Shown one piece after another: positions 45,158 to 54,060 of a stretch of 64,000 nucleotides of DNA (its first letter is position 1; every line of letters starts with the position of its first letter). The notes under the pieces were generated by a model. That model was not told where the DNA came from and did not search any database. It saw nothing but the letters and a program-made list of their open reading frames with translations. This stretch comes from Pseudomonadota bacterium (GTDB lineage: Bacteria > Pseudomonadota > Gammaproteobacteria > Burkholderiales > Ferrovaceae). Where the stretch lies: the NCBI GenBank assembly GCA_021798835.1, contig JAJZBQ010000001.1, positions 186,001 to 250,000 of the forward strand. Direction: 5' to 3'. The position numbers were made by a program, and so were the translations under genes.

Positions 45158-46012
45158 TCAGCGTTTTTGCTTGACGTGTTCTTCGAGTTCCAGGAATCCG
45201 GGACGCTCGGTGGAAATCAATGCCTTGCGGCCGAATTCAACAGCCATGACAGGGGCATAGCCATTGAGACTGGCCAATAGAGTGACCTTGATGGTTTGGA
45301 ACATCTTGGTGGATTCTTCGGCCTTTTGTTCGAGCAGTCCTCCTAATGGCCCGATAAAGCCATAAGCCAACAGAATCCCCAGAAATGTGCCTACCAGCGC
45401 GTGAGCGATCAGCATGCCCAGTTCAGCGGGGGGGGCTCCGACGGACTCCATGGTATGCACGACTCCCATGACTGCTGCGACGATCCCGAAGGCAGGCAGA
45501 CCATCACCGAGTTTGCTGATGACATGAGCTGGCAACAGGGCTTCATGGTGATGAGTTTCGATTTCGACATCCATGAGATTTTCGATTTCCATGGCATTGA
45601 GATTGCCGCTGACCATGATGCGAAGATAATCGGTGATAAATTCGACGACATGATGATCAGCCAGAATTTTGGGGTATTTGGAAAAAACAGCGCTTTGTTC
45701 GGGATTTTCCACATCGCCCTCTATGGACATGAGGCCCTCTTTTCGTATCTTTCCCAGAATTTCGTAGAGTAAGGCCATCAGTTCCATGTAGGTATCCTTG
45801 GTGTATTTTGCCCCTTTGAATACTTGCGGAAATGCTTTTGAAGTGGCCTTGACGGCTTTTCCAGTATTGCCGACAAAGAGTGCCCCAAAGGCACCGCCAC
45901 CGATCATGAGCAATTCTATGGGTTGAAACAGGGCTGCCAGATGTCCGCCACCCATGGCAAATCCCCCAAACACGGCCCCTAGTACGACGACATAGCCGAT
46001 GATGACAAACAT
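45158..46012 (-). CDS. motA: Flagellar motor stator protein MotA
   Basis: A 284-residue stator subunit with four TM helices (about 2-22, 30-50, 170-195, 202-222) and a large cytoplasmic loop. Features: GYVVVLGAVFGGF, the conserved loop EIENLMDVEIETHH, PAFGIVAAVMGVVHTM with the essential prolines, and YGFIGPLGGLLE. It converts proton flow to torque on FliG. Follows flhC after 119 bp, as in the flhDC-motAB order of enterics and betaproteobacteria. I see no sigma-28 site directly before it. Confidence 0.96.
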   Translation of the reverse strand: MFVIIGYVVVLGAVFGGFAMGGGHLAALFQPIELLMIGGGAFGALFVGNTGKAVKATSKAFPQVFKGAKYTKDTYMELMALLYEILGKIRKEGLMSIEGDVENPEQSAVFSKYPKILADHHVVEFITDYLRIMVSGNLNAMEIENLMDVEIETHHHEALLPAHVISKLGDGLPAFGIVAAVMGVVHTMESVGAPPAELGMLIAHALVGTFLGILLAYGFIGPLGGLLEQKAEESTKMFQTIKVTLLASLNGYAPVMAVEFGRKALISTERPGFLELEEHVKQKR

Positions 46013-46131
46013 GAAAGCACTCCCGAAGCGTTATGGACACAGATACCGTGTAAGCGCCATTCAATCATAGAACAGCGTCAGTGTGAACCGTATCGAGGCG
46101 TTTTCTAAGTTTTTTTTCGAAATCGTTGGGA

Positions 46132-46686
46132 TTAGGGAGGGGGTGTGCTGGAGTTGTTACGTTTGCCAGATTTTCCGGCGCGTGAAGGGGGTGCACAGAT
46201 GCCGCATACAAAAGTCTGATTGAGATCCTGGGGGTGAACCACAAACTGCCCCCCACATCGGGTGCAAGGAGTTGTCTTCAGCATGTTGGCCAAAATGAAG
46301 CGCAACAAAAACCAGGCGCGCGTTACGCTCAGGATGGCTTCCTCATGACTGATGGCAATTTGTTCAAGGTACAGACGATAACTTTTGATCAGTAGTTCTA
46401 GCGCTGGCAATGCGATCGTCTTGTCTAGGTAGCGGTAAATGCCGAGAAAAAGAGAGGCATGAATATTGGGTTGCCAACTCATGAACCAGTCGGTGGAGTA
46501 GGGTAGCATTCCCTTTGAGGGGGAATGACCAGCAACTTCGCGGTACAGGCGCAAGAGCCGTTCGCGGCTGAGGTGTGTTTCTTCCTGCAATAATTGCAGG
46601 CGTGCTCCCAAATGGATCAATTCGATGGCCCACTGGATTTCCTGATTTTCGGCGACCAAACTTCGGGAGGGAGGAGTGGCGCTCAT
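46132..46686 (-). CDS. flhC: Flagellar master regulator subunit FlhC
   Basis: A 184-residue protein matching FlhC, the DNA-binding half of the FlhD4C2 activator of class II flagellar genes. Four zinc-binding cysteines are seen in CTRCGGQFV and FVCGICAPP near the C-terminus. SLVAENQEIQWAIELI and HLGARLQLL are typical. A short Ser/Pro tail follows. 11 bp downstream of flhD. Confidence 0.95.
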   Translation of the reverse strand: MSATPPSRSLVAENQEIQWAIELIHLGARLQLLQEETHLSRERLLRLYREVAGHSPSKGMLPYSTDWFMSWQPNIHASLFLGIYRYLDKTIALPALELLIKSYRLYLEQIAISHEEAILSVTRAWFLLRFILANMLKTTPCTRCGGQFVVHPQDLNQTFVCGICAPPSRAGKSGKRNNSSTPPP

Positions 46687-46697
46687 CGAATGGCTCG

Positions 46698-47018
46698 TTA
46701 CTCGACCAGTTCAGCGGCGGGTTGACTGGCCATCAGGATGGTAGCGTGAGGCTGAGCCATGAGCCGGTCGCGCGAATGATCGGTAATCATGTTAAGCAGC
46801 AGGTTTTCGTCAAGTCTGAAGCGACAGACCAGCATGTTTGAGGAGGCCATCTTGATGAGTTGGGCTGGCGTCAGGCTGGCAATCAAGTCAGCCATCTCTC
46901 CGCTGATTCCCAGACGAAACAGCGCGGCGGCCATGTCCTGATTGATCATATTTTGTGCCAGCATCAGATAGGACAGGTTGGTGTCCTTGATTTCTTCGTG
47001 CAGTTGATTGGGGTTCAT
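46698..47018 (-). CDS. flhD: Flagellar master regulator subunit FlhD
   Basis: A 106-residue protein with the FlhD signature IKDTNLSYLMLAQNMINQD and LIKMASSNMLVCRFR with the conserved Cys that forms the dimer. With FlhC it activates class II genes via sigma-70. ATG 47018 is chosen since AAGGAGA lies 8 nt upstream and matches the family; a longer reading is unsupported. Its leader of up to about 225 nt carries two promoter candidates and a strong hairpin. Confidence 0.95.
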   Translation of the reverse strand: MNPNQLHEEIKDTNLSYLMLAQNMINQDMAAALFRLGISGEMADLIASLTPAQLIKMASSNMLVCRFRLDENLLLNMITDHSRDRLMAQPHATILMASQPAAELVE

Positions 47019-47154
47019 CGGGTTGTTCTCCTTTTTTGGTTGCACTGTCGAGCGCCATTTCACCATGGAAGCCATTGTGCAGAGTTGAAAAAGGAGAATA
47101 AATCGGTAAAAGGATGTTTTTTATGTAGGTATTATTCTTACGGGCGACAAGAAC

Positions 47155-47187
47155 ACCCGCTTTTTGCGCTGTGCAAAAAAAGCGGGT
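47155..47187 (-). other. Strong hairpin at the expected 5' end of the flhDC mRNA
   Basis: Perfect 11-bp arms (47155-47165 and 47177-47187) separated by 11 nt. On the leftward strand it reads ACCCGC plus a T-run, then the A-run plus GCGGGT; the inner GC...GC can extend pairing with a small bulge. The sigma-70-like start point expected near 47186 falls at its base, so it would cap the transcript. No U-tract follows leftward, so a full terminator is unlikely in that direction. Confidence 0.65.
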
Positions 47188-47192
47188 ATCAA

Positions 47193-47222
47193 ATTATATT
47201 TAATTTTTTCAACGCGTTGCAA
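47193..47222 (-). promoter_or_regulatory. Sigma-70-like promoter for flhDC
   Basis: Leftward reading: -35 TTGCAA (47217-47222, 4 of 6), 18-nt spacer, -10 TATAAT (47193-47198, 6 of 6). Expected start about 47186, giving a leader of about 168 nt. Confidence 0.55.
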
Positions 47223-47247
47223 CATAACCTCACGCGTCTCATGAGGG

Positions 47248-47274
47248 TTATCGGCAGAATTTTGGAAAACTTTA
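47248..47274 (-). promoter_or_regulatory. Perfect-consensus sigma-28 promoter upstream of flhDC
   Basis: Leftward reading: TAAAGTTT (47267-47274), 11-nt spacer, GCCGATAA (47248-47255). All 16 consensus positions and the spacer match. It points to flhD, about 230 bp upstream of the ATG, and lies beyond the sigma-70-like promoter. Confidence 0.75.
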
Positions 47275-47456
47275 GGGGTTTTTTAAAAAATAAATTAATT
47301 TTTTTTGTGGATCAGATTGTCACTTTTTTACCACAGCGTTCTTTGGTGGGCGCAGAACAACGTTAGAAACATGGGTTTGTTTGCGGTTTTGACGCGCAAC
47401 TAACGGGAGGAGAATGGGCGGTGATGCCTATTCATTGAATCAGGGAGACGGTTGAC

Positions 47457-48605
47457 GTGGCTGAAGACAGCGAATTAGAAAAGACTGAACAACCATCGGA
47501 GCGGCGCCTGCAACAGGCGCGTGACGATGGACAGGTCGCTCGTTCGCGTGAACTGTCCACTTTCATGGGGTTGCTGGCTGGTGGAGGTGGTTTGTGGTTG
47601 ATGGGAGGCTCTCTGTACCAGGCCATGCTGCAGTTGATGCGTCAGGGGCTACGTTTTGATGTGCATCGGATTGATGAACCGGCACATATGCTGGAACATT
47701 TTTCCCACATGGTGATGCACATGCTGGGGGCTATCCTGCCGCTTTTGGGGTTATTGCTGGTCACAGCCTTGTTGTCCCCATTATTGCTCAATGGCTGGTT
47801 ATTTAGCACCAAGCCGCTGCAGCCTGACTTTACACGGCTTGATCCGGTGGCGGGCCTGGGGCGCATGTTTTCTCTACATGGTTGGATCGAGTTACTGAAA
47901 AGTGTTGCCAAATCTCTGGTGGTGGGAGCAGCGGGAGTTTGGGCAGTCTGGCATTTTCTTGGCGTAACATTGACCTTGCCAGGGGTGGCATTGAGTACTG
48001 CGGCATCCCAGATGGGGCGTTGGGTAGCCGAGTCATTTCTGGTGATGGTGGCAGGAACCTTTCTGGTGGCGGCAGTGGATGTTCCTTTTCAGCTGTGGGA
48101 CCATAATCGACGCCTGCGTATGACCCGTGAAGAAGTGCGTCAGGATGCCAAAGAAACCGAAGGTGATCCTCAGGTCAAGGGACGTATTCGGAGCATGCAA
48201 CGAGAAATAGCACGTCGTCGCATGATGGCGCAGATCCCCACGGCGGATGTGGTGGTAACCAACCCGACGCATTATGCCGTGGCATTGCGTTATCAGGAGG
48301 GAAAAATGCGTGCACCGATCGTGGTGGCAAAAGGGGTTCACATTTTGGCGGCACGCATTCGTGAAGAGGCGCTGCATCATCGTATTCCAGTGGTAGAAGC
48401 GCCGCCTCTGGCACGGGCATTGTATGCTCATGCTGATCTGGAGCGTCCGATTCCGGAAACTTTGTATATGGCAGTGGCTGAAATATTGGCTTACGCCTAC
48501 CAATTGCAACAGTACCATCAAAGTGGGGGAGTGGCCCCAGAGGTGCCACAGGATTTACCGGTTCCCACGGAACTTGATCCTGGTGTTGAGGAGATGAGCG
48601 AATGA
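47457..48605 (+). CDS. flhB: Flagellar type III export switch protein FlhB
   Basis: A 382-residue export-gate subunit: N-terminal cytoplasmic KTEQPSERRLQQARDDGQVARSREL, four TM helices (about 30-55, 85-110, 145-165, 185-210) and the cytoplasmic domain with the self-cleavage site NPTH in VVTNPTHYAVAL near residue 265. It switches export from hook to filament substrates. GTG start with GGGAG 10 nt upstream. The stop overlaps flhA. Opens the rightward flhB-A-F-G-fliA-motC-motD run. Confidence 0.96.
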   Translation: MAEDSELEKTEQPSERRLQQARDDGQVARSRELSTFMGLLAGGGGLWLMGGSLYQAMLQLMRQGLRFDVHRIDEPAHMLEHFSHMVMHMLGAILPLLGLLLVTALLSPLLLNGWLFSTKPLQPDFTRLDPVAGLGRMFSLHGWIELLKSVAKSLVVGAAGVWAVWHFLGVTLTLPGVALSTAASQMGRWVAESFLVMVAGTFLVAAVDVPFQLWDHNRRLRMTREEVRQDAKETEGDPQVKGRIRSMQREIARRRMMAQIPTADVVVTNPTHYAVALRYQEGKMRAPIVVAKGVHILAARIREEALHHRIPVVEAPPLARALYAHADLERPIPETLYMAVAEILAYAYQLQQYHQSGGVAPEVPQDLPVPTELDPGVEEMSE

Positions 48606-50683
48606 ATGCATTGACTGTTTTTCAAGGATTTCTGAAGAGTTCAGGAACTCGAGGATTGGCTGGTCCGGTTTTGATCATCATGGTACTGGGCATGATGGTT
48701 CTGCCCTTGCCGGCATTCATGCTTGACATTCTGTTTACCTTCAACATCTCAGTGTCTATCATGGTGCTGTTGGTCAGTATGAATACCTTGAATCCTCTGG
48801 AATTTTCTGCTTTTCCAACAGTATTGTTGATCACTACCCTCTTGCGTCTATCGCTGAATGTGGCTTCTACTCGTGTTGTGCTCTTGGAAGGTCATACTGG
48901 TCCTGATGCTGCTGGCAAGGTAATCGAATCTTTCGGGCATTTTCTGGTGGGAGGGAATTTCGCCGTAGGCATTGTGGTATTTACGATTTTGGTCGTCATC
49001 AATTTTGTGGTGATTACGAAAGGGGCTGGACGGATTGCTGAAGTAGGGGCACGTTTTACTCTGGATGCCATGCCAGGTAAACAGATGGCCATCGATGCCG
49101 ATCTTAATGCGGGACTGATTGGTGAGGAAGAGGCGCGGCGGCGGCGCGCCTCCATTGCGCAGGAGGCCGATTTCTACGGTTCTATGGATGGGGCCAGCAA
49201 ATTTGTCCGTGGAGATGCTGTGGCGGGTATCCTGATCCTGATCATCAATATACTGGGTGGTTTTATTGTTGGTGTGTTTCAGCATAACCTGGATATGGCC
49301 ACCGCAGCCAAGAATTATACCTTGTTGACCATTGGCGATGGACTGGTGGCTCAGATTCCCTCTTTGGTCATTTCAACGGCCGCCGGGGTAGTTGTCAGTC
49401 GTGTATCGACGGATGAAAACATTGGCCAGCAACTGGTGGGTCAGGTCTTTACCCAACCATTGGTATTGATTTTGAGTGGGGTCATTGTGGGAGCGCTGGG
49501 TTTGGTGCCCGGCATGCCCCATGTAGCGTTTTTATTGTTTGCCGCTTTGCTCGGCGGGTGGGGGACTACGCTACTGCGTCGCCAACGTGATGCCAGCACG
49601 GCAATACCGGTGGTGGCTCAGGTGCCGGTATCGCTGGAGGCTCCAGAGGCCACTTGGGAAGATGTGACACCCGTCGATGTGTTGGGTCTGGAAGTGGGAT
49701 ATCGGTTGATCGGTCTGGTCGACAAGGAGCGTGATGGGGATTTATTACGACGCATCAAGGGAATACGTCGAAAGTTTGCTCAAGAGATTGGCTTTTTGCC
49801 CCCCACTATTCATATTCGTGACAATCTGGAATTGCGTCCCAATGCCTATCGCATTACCCTGAAGGGGGCGGAAATTGGTTCGGGTGAGGCAATGCCGGGT
49901 CAGTTTCTGGCCATTAATCCTGGTCAGGTCAGCGGGGCTTTGCAGGGCACTGCTACGGTGGATCCTGCCTTTGGATTGCCGGCTGTGTGGATCGATGAAT
50001 CCTTTAAAGATCACGCCCAGGTATTGGGTTATACCGTCGTGGATGTCAGTACTGTGGTGGCGACTCATTTGAGCCATTTGATTCATACCCATGCTGCATC
50101 ATTGTTGGGTTTGCAGGAGTTGCATCAGTTGCTGGAACACGTGGGCAAACAAACCCCCAAACTTACCGAGGATCTGGTGCCAAAATTGCTGAGTCAAGCC
50201 ACTTTGCAGCGTGTTTTGCAAAATCTTCTGGATGAGAGCGTTCCCATTCGTGATATGCGGACTATCCTTGAAACATTAGCCAAACAGGTTCCATTGTCTC
50301 AGGATCCGTTGTACCTGACATCACAGGTACGAGTGGCCATGGGGCCTGCCATCATTCAGCAACTCTATCCGACTTCACAGGAATTGCAAGTGATTGCCAT
50401 GGACAAGGAATTGGAACAATTGCTGTCACAAGCAATGCAGACAAGTGGCGCGCAGCATGCAATTGAGCCCGGCTTGGCTGATACGTTGCTGCGTGAAACG
50501 CGTGGGGCTGCTGAGCGCCAAGAGATGATGGGGTTTCCGGCCGTGTTGCTGGTTCCTGGCCAGTTAAGGGATCTTCTGGCGCGCTTTTTGTTGCGTGCAG
50601 TACCGCAGCTGCGTGTTATTTCTCAGGATGAAGTGCCAGGGTTCAAAACAGTTAGGGTCACAACACGGGTTGGAGGGGGTTGA
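48602..50683 (+). CDS. flhA: Flagellar export apparatus protein FlhA
   Basis: A 693-residue export-gate protein with about eight TM helices in the first 330 residues (LTFNISVSIMVLL region; FPTVLLITTLLRLSLNVASTR; FHIPEP-like cytoplasmic loop GRIAEVGARFTLDAMPGKQMAIDADL) and the large cytoplasmic nonamer domain. Family-typical length (about 690). ATG overlaps the flhB stop; its stop is 2 nt before the flhF ATG. Confidence 0.97.
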   Translation: MNALTVFQGFLKSSGTRGLAGPVLIIMVLGMMVLPLPAFMLDILFTFNISVSIMVLLVSMNTLNPLEFSAFPTVLLITTLLRLSLNVASTRVVLLEGHTGPDAAGKVIESFGHFLVGGNFAVGIVVFTILVVINFVVITKGAGRIAEVGARFTLDAMPGKQMAIDADLNAGLIGEEEARRRRASIAQEADFYGSMDGASKFVRGDAVAGILILIINILGGFIVGVFQHNLDMATAAKNYTLLTIGDGLVAQIPSLVISTAAGVVVSRVSTDENIGQQLVGQVFTQPLVLILSGVIVGALGLVPGMPHVAFLLFAALLGGWGTTLLRRQRDASTAIPVVAQVPVSLEAPEATWEDVTPVDVLGLEVGYRLIGLVDKERDGDLLRRIKGIRRKFAQEIGFLPPTIHIRDNLELRPNAYRITLKGAEIGSGEAMPGQFLAINPGQVSGALQGTATVDPAFGLPAVWIDESFKDHAQVLGYTVVDVSTVVATHLSHLIHTHAASLLGLQELHQLLEHVGKQTPKLTEDLVPKLLSQATLQRVLQNLLDESVPIRDMRTILETLAKQVPLSQDPLYLTSQVRVAMGPAIIQQLYPTSQELQVIAMDKELEQLLSQAMQTSGAQHAIEPGLADTLLRETRGAAERQEMMGFPAVLLVPGQLRDLLARFLLRAVPQLRVISQDEVPGFKTVRVTTRVGGG

Positions 50684-50685
50684 TC

Positions 50686-51753
50686 ATGCAAACCAAGACT
50701 ATTCGCGCGGCAACTTCACGGGAGGCGCTGCGCCAGATTCGTTTGGAATTGGGAGAAGATGCCGTGGTACTGTCCAATCGGCGCGTGGGTGACCAAGTGG
50801 AAATCGTGGCGGCTCCCCCAGGGTTTCTGGAACGCATGGAACAGGTAACGAAAGCGCCAACGGCGGATCTGGTGCAGGAATTGCACCGTCTGCAAAGTGA
50901 ATTGAAAGGCCAGATTCAGGCTTTGCGGCAGCCACCGGCCGATAATCGAAAAGACAAGATTCGCCGCAGCATGATGCGCATGGGGTTTGGCGCAACATTG
51001 GTGGATCAATTATTGCAGCATATGCCGCCCGAAATGGAGTTGGGGTGGGTGACGCAAACGCTGGAGCGTAATTTGCGCTGTATTCGTGGGGATGAATGCA
51101 TTATCAAGACGGGTGGGGTGTTTGCTCTTGTGGGCCCCACCGGGGTGGGGAAAACCACAACTACGGCCAAAATCGCAGCTCGGGCTGTGGTTCGATACGG
51201 AGCCGATGCGGTGGGGTTGGTGACAACAGACAGTTATCGGGTAGGCGCGCATGAACAATTGCGCATTTACGGGCGTATCCTGGGGGTTTCGGTTCATACG
51301 GTCAAGGATGGAGCAGATCTGAAATTGACTTTGAATGGCTTGAGGGATAAAAAGGTAGTGCTTGTTGACACCATGGGCATGGGACAGCGAGATGAGCGAG
51401 TGCACGAACAGATCGAGCAATTAGATGCACTGGGGGTGCGCAGACTTTTGTTGCTCAATGCCACCAGTAACCTGCATACGCTGGAAGATGTGGTACGGGT
51501 ATACCGAACTCCCCAGGTGATGGGTTGTATTCCGACAAAACTGGATGAGGCGCTGTCCATGGGAGGGGTTGTGGATGTGATGATTCGTCATCGACTTCCG
51601 CTGTGTTATGTTGCCCATGGTCAGCGTGTTCCAGAAGATTTGCGCGAAGTGAACCTGGGGGCATTGTTGCACGCTACATTCAATAGCCTGGAAACCGTGG
51701 GTTTTTGTTCGACCACTGCGCTTGATTTTGGGCAAGGGGCCCATTATGCTTGA
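50686..51753 (+). CDS. flhF: Flagellar SRP-family GTPase FlhF
   Basis: A 355-residue SRP-type GTPase controlling flagellum number and place. B domain about 1-65 (KTIRAATSREALRQIRLELG), N domain, and G domain with G1 GPTGVGKTTTTAKI (near 150), DSYRVGAHEQL, G3 DTMGMGQRD and G4 TKLDEA. Active site intact. The B/N part is short; many FlhF proteins are 430-490 residues. ATG 50686 has GGAGGGGG about 7 nt upstream. Overlaps flhG by 8 nt. Confidence 0.95.
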   Translation: MQTKTIRAATSREALRQIRLELGEDAVVLSNRRVGDQVEIVAAPPGFLERMEQVTKAPTADLVQELHRLQSELKGQIQALRQPPADNRKDKIRRSMMRMGFGATLVDQLLQHMPPEMELGWVTQTLERNLRCIRGDECIIKTGGVFALVGPTGVGKTTTTAKIAARAVVRYGADAVGLVTTDSYRVGAHEQLRIYGRILGVSVHTVKDGADLKLTLNGLRDKKVVLVDTMGMGQRDERVHEQIEQLDALGVRRLLLLNATSNLHTLEDVVRVYRTPQVMGCIPTKLDEALSMGGVVDVMIRHRLPLCYVAHGQRVPEDLREVNLGALLHATFNSLETVGFCSTTALDFGQGAHYA

Positions 51754-52573
51754 ATCGGTGGGGTATGCAAATGAGCAGGCGAGTGGTTTGCGGGCCTTGT
51801 CCATCAGAAAGACGATACCAATTCTTACGGTTCGCGGGACAGGTAGTGGTGCGGGAGCATCGTTGGTGGTGGCCGGTCTGGCCCATGGGTTGGGGCGTTA
51901 CTATCGGACGTTGGTGCTGGATCTTCACTCTGGGCGAGGTTCCCTGGCGGCGATCATGGGTTTGCGGGTGCGGTTTGATGGGCGTTCGGTGGTGAATGGA
52001 GAAGTTCCCTGGAGCAGAGTTAGGGTACCGGTAGTGCCTCAGGTCGATTATATTGGATTGGGACGAGGGGCTGTTGAGCGTGCGACTTCCCGTCATTGGC
52101 ACGCCATGGATATGTTGATGAGACAATACGACCTGGTAGTCGTGGATGGCGACAGTCAGGTGCTGGGCCCGGTTTTTGGAGGTCGTGTGCCTTTGACGTT
52201 GCTGGTGGCGGATGGAGCCCGCTCCACGGGAGGGGTGATTTCTGGAATGTTTACGGCTCCGCTGGGCCCGGTGGGTTTGGTCATTAATCGGGTTGACCAT
52301 GAGACGGATTGTCAACAAATTCTTGATGGGGTCCGTCGATGGATCGGAGGTTGTGGGGAGGTAACGGATTTTGGTCGACTTCCCCTTGCCCCGTCTGATG
52401 GTTCTGGTCGACAATGGCGTGCCAAAGGTATGGGGGATTTGCACTCGCTATCGTTGCCGGAGGCCCTTGTTCGATTGCCAGAAGTCGTGCAGGCATGGCT
52501 GGAAATCCAGGTGATCGATAGTGGCATAGCCAGTTGCAGGGTATCTGGGCAAGGAATGGATATGCGTGCCTGA
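51746..52573 (+). CDS. flhG: FlhG/FleN-like MinD-family protein with degenerate ATP-binding site
   Basis: A 275-residue protein in the flhG position. Near the N-terminus NEQASGLRAL matches the DQAxGLR motif with which FlhG binds and activates FlhF. The following MinD fold begins IPILTVRGTGSGAGASLVVAG: where active FlhG has GKGGVGKT, both conserved Lys are lost (T and A). The next D-x-D motif is changed to LDLHSGRGSLA. The lengthy VVVDG and VINRVDHETDC segments retain the fold. So ATP binding and ATP-driven dimerisation are unlikely. ATG 51746 follows AAGGGG. Located between flhF and fliA as in polar flagellates. Confidence 0.85.
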   Translation: MLESVGYANEQASGLRALSIRKTIPILTVRGTGSGAGASLVVAGLAHGLGRYYRTLVLDLHSGRGSLAAIMGLRVRFDGRSVVNGEVPWSRVRVPVVPQVDYIGLGRGAVERATSRHWHAMDMLMRQYDLVVVDGDSQVLGPVFGGRVPLTLLVADGARSTGGVISGMFTAPLGPVGLVINRVDHETDCQQILDGVRRWIGGCGEVTDFGRLPLAPSDGSGRQWRAKGMGDLHSLSLPEALVRLPEVVQAWLEIQVIDSGIASCRVSGQGMDMRA

Positions 52574-52600
52574 ACTCTGAAATGTGATGAAGGAATGACC

Positions 52601-53317
52601 ATGTACACGGCCACGGGCTTGGAAGACAAGGAAGATTGCCTTAAATCCTTTGCCCCCTTGGTCAAACGGATTGCTCACCATATGATGGCTCGCTTGCCAA
52701 GCAGTGTGGAGGTCGATGATTTGATTCAGGCGGGGATGATGGGGTTGCTGGAAGCCTCTGCACGTTATGACGAGTTGCGAGGCGCGCAATTTGAGACGTA
52801 TGCGGGACAGCGCATTCGTGGAGCCATGCTGGATGAGTTGCGTCAGTCTGACTGGTTGCCGCGCAACCTGCGCCGCGATACACGACGCATTGAGGAGGCG
52901 GTCAATCGGTTACAACACCGTCAGGGCAAGTCGCCCACGGAGTCCGAAGTCGCTCAGGAATTGGGGCTGCCTCTCGAGGAATATCAGCAAATGTTGTTTG
53001 ATGCACGGGGTGTTCAGTTGTTGTATTACGAAGACTTTGGAGAGTCAGAGGGTGAGAATGCATTTTTTGATCGACAGGAAATGGGTGACTCTGCAACCCC
53101 CGAGCAGCTGTTGCAGGGAGAGCGCTTCCAGCGATCTCTGGTGGAGGCTATTGAGGAATTACCAGAGCGTGAGCGCATGATGATGGGGCTGCATTATGAG
53201 CAGGAGATGAATTTGAAGGAAATTGGCGAAGTTCTGGGAGTTAGTGAGTCCAGGGTTAGCCAGATTCATACTCAGGCGGTTACACGACTGCGCAGTCGAC
53301 TGCGCCACCATCGCTAA
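52601..53317 (+). CDS. fliA: Flagellar sigma factor FliA (sigma-28)
   Basis: A 238-residue sigma-28: region 2 (about 12-90; SFAPLVKRIAHHM, SVEVDDLIQAGMMGLLEA, ETYAGQRIRGAMLDELR), region 3 (SPTESEVAQELGL) and region 4 (LPERERMMMGLHYEQEMNLKEIG..., with LGVSESRVSQIHTQAV as the DNA helix). It drives class III genes at TAAA-N-GCCGATAA sites, four of which are found in the window. ATG 52601 is preferred: AAGGA lies 6 nt upstream. Confidence 0.97.
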   Translation: MYTATGLEDKEDCLKSFAPLVKRIAHHMMARLPSSVEVDDLIQAGMMGLLEASARYDELRGAQFETYAGQRIRGAMLDELRQSDWLPRNLRRDTRRIEEAVNRLQHRQGKSPTESEVAQELGLPLEEYQQMLFDARGVQLLYYEDFGESEGENAFFDRQEMGDSATPEQLLQGERFQRSLVEAIEELPERERMMMGLHYEQEMNLKEIGEVLGVSESRVSQIHTQAVTRLRSRLRHHR

Positions 53318-53318
53318 A

Positions 53319-54059
53319 ATGGATATCTTGAGCCTGTTAGGACTGGTACTGGGTATTGTCGCGGTCCTTCTGGGGCAATGGCTGGAAGGAGGGGCCATCC
53401 TCTCATTATTTCAGTTGACGGCTTTTGTGATAGTCATGGGCGGGACTTGTGGTGCGCTTTTGTTGCAGACTCCCTGGCCCGTGTTTTCTTTGGCTTTGCG
53501 TATGTTGCCTTGGATCTGGTGGAAACCGGATTTTAGCGCACCACAATTGCTTGAAAGTTTGGTTGACTGGAGCAAGATTGCTCGTCGTGATGGGTTTCTG
53601 GCACTGGATTCTCAGTTGTCAAACCAGCGTGATCCGCTGGTCATCAAGGGGTTGCAGATGCTGGTGGATGGGTTTGATGCGCATCACATCCGAGAGGTCA
53701 TGCAAGTGGAAATTCAGGCATATGAGCGCGTGTGCTGGCCCGCTGCGCGCGTGTGGGAAGCTGCGGCAGGTTATGCCCCAACCATTGGAATGTTGGGTGC
53801 GGTTATCGGCCTGGTGCAAGTGATGGAGCGGTTGGGAGATCCGGAGCAGTTGGGTGCCGGGATTGCCGTGGCGTTTATCTCCACGGTGTATGGGGTGGGT
53901 TCGGCCAACCTGATTTTTTTTCCGATTGCCAACAAACTAAAGTTTGTGGTCCAACAACAGGTGTCCACTTATGAAATGGTGGTGGATGGTTTGATGTTAA
54001 TTGCCCGTGGTGAGAGTCCTCATTTTGTTAAAGGAAAACTCGAAGGCTACCTATCCTGA
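53319..54059 (+). CDS. motC: Second stator subunit MotC (MotA family)
   Basis: A 246-residue MotA-family protein, distinct from MotA at 45158. It has four TM helices (about 3-20, 28-48, 145-170, 180-200), the cytoplasmic loop with LLESLVDWSKIARRDG and HIREVMQVEIQAYE, and PTIGMLGAVIGLVQVM. Adjacent to fliA and followed by motD, as in Pseudomonas. ATG 53319 lies just after the fliA stop. Together with MotD it would form a second proton-driven stator. Confidence 0.93.
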   Translation: MDILSLLGLVLGIVAVLLGQWLEGGAILSLFQLTAFVIVMGGTCGALLLQTPWPVFSLALRMLPWIWWKPDFSAPQLLESLVDWSKIARRDGFLALDSQLSNQRDPLVIKGLQMLVDGFDAHHIREVMQVEIQAYERVCWPAARVWEAAAGYAPTIGMLGAVIGLVQVMERLGDPEQLGAGIAVAFISTVYGVGSANLIFFPIANKLKFVVQQQVSTYEMVVDGLMLIARGESPHFVKGKLEGYLS

Positions 54060-54060
54060 G

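Larger units (their letters stand above)
47019..47456. other. 438-bp regulatory region between divergent flhDC and flhB
   Basis: No gene is seen. It is more AT-rich than its flanks, with T/A runs at about 47280-47310. Toward flhD, it holds a perfect sigma-28 site, a sigma-70-like promoter and a long hairpin, listed separately. Toward flhB, GGGAG precedes the GTG start, but I could not identify a convincing promoter or FlhDC box. Confidence 0.7.
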
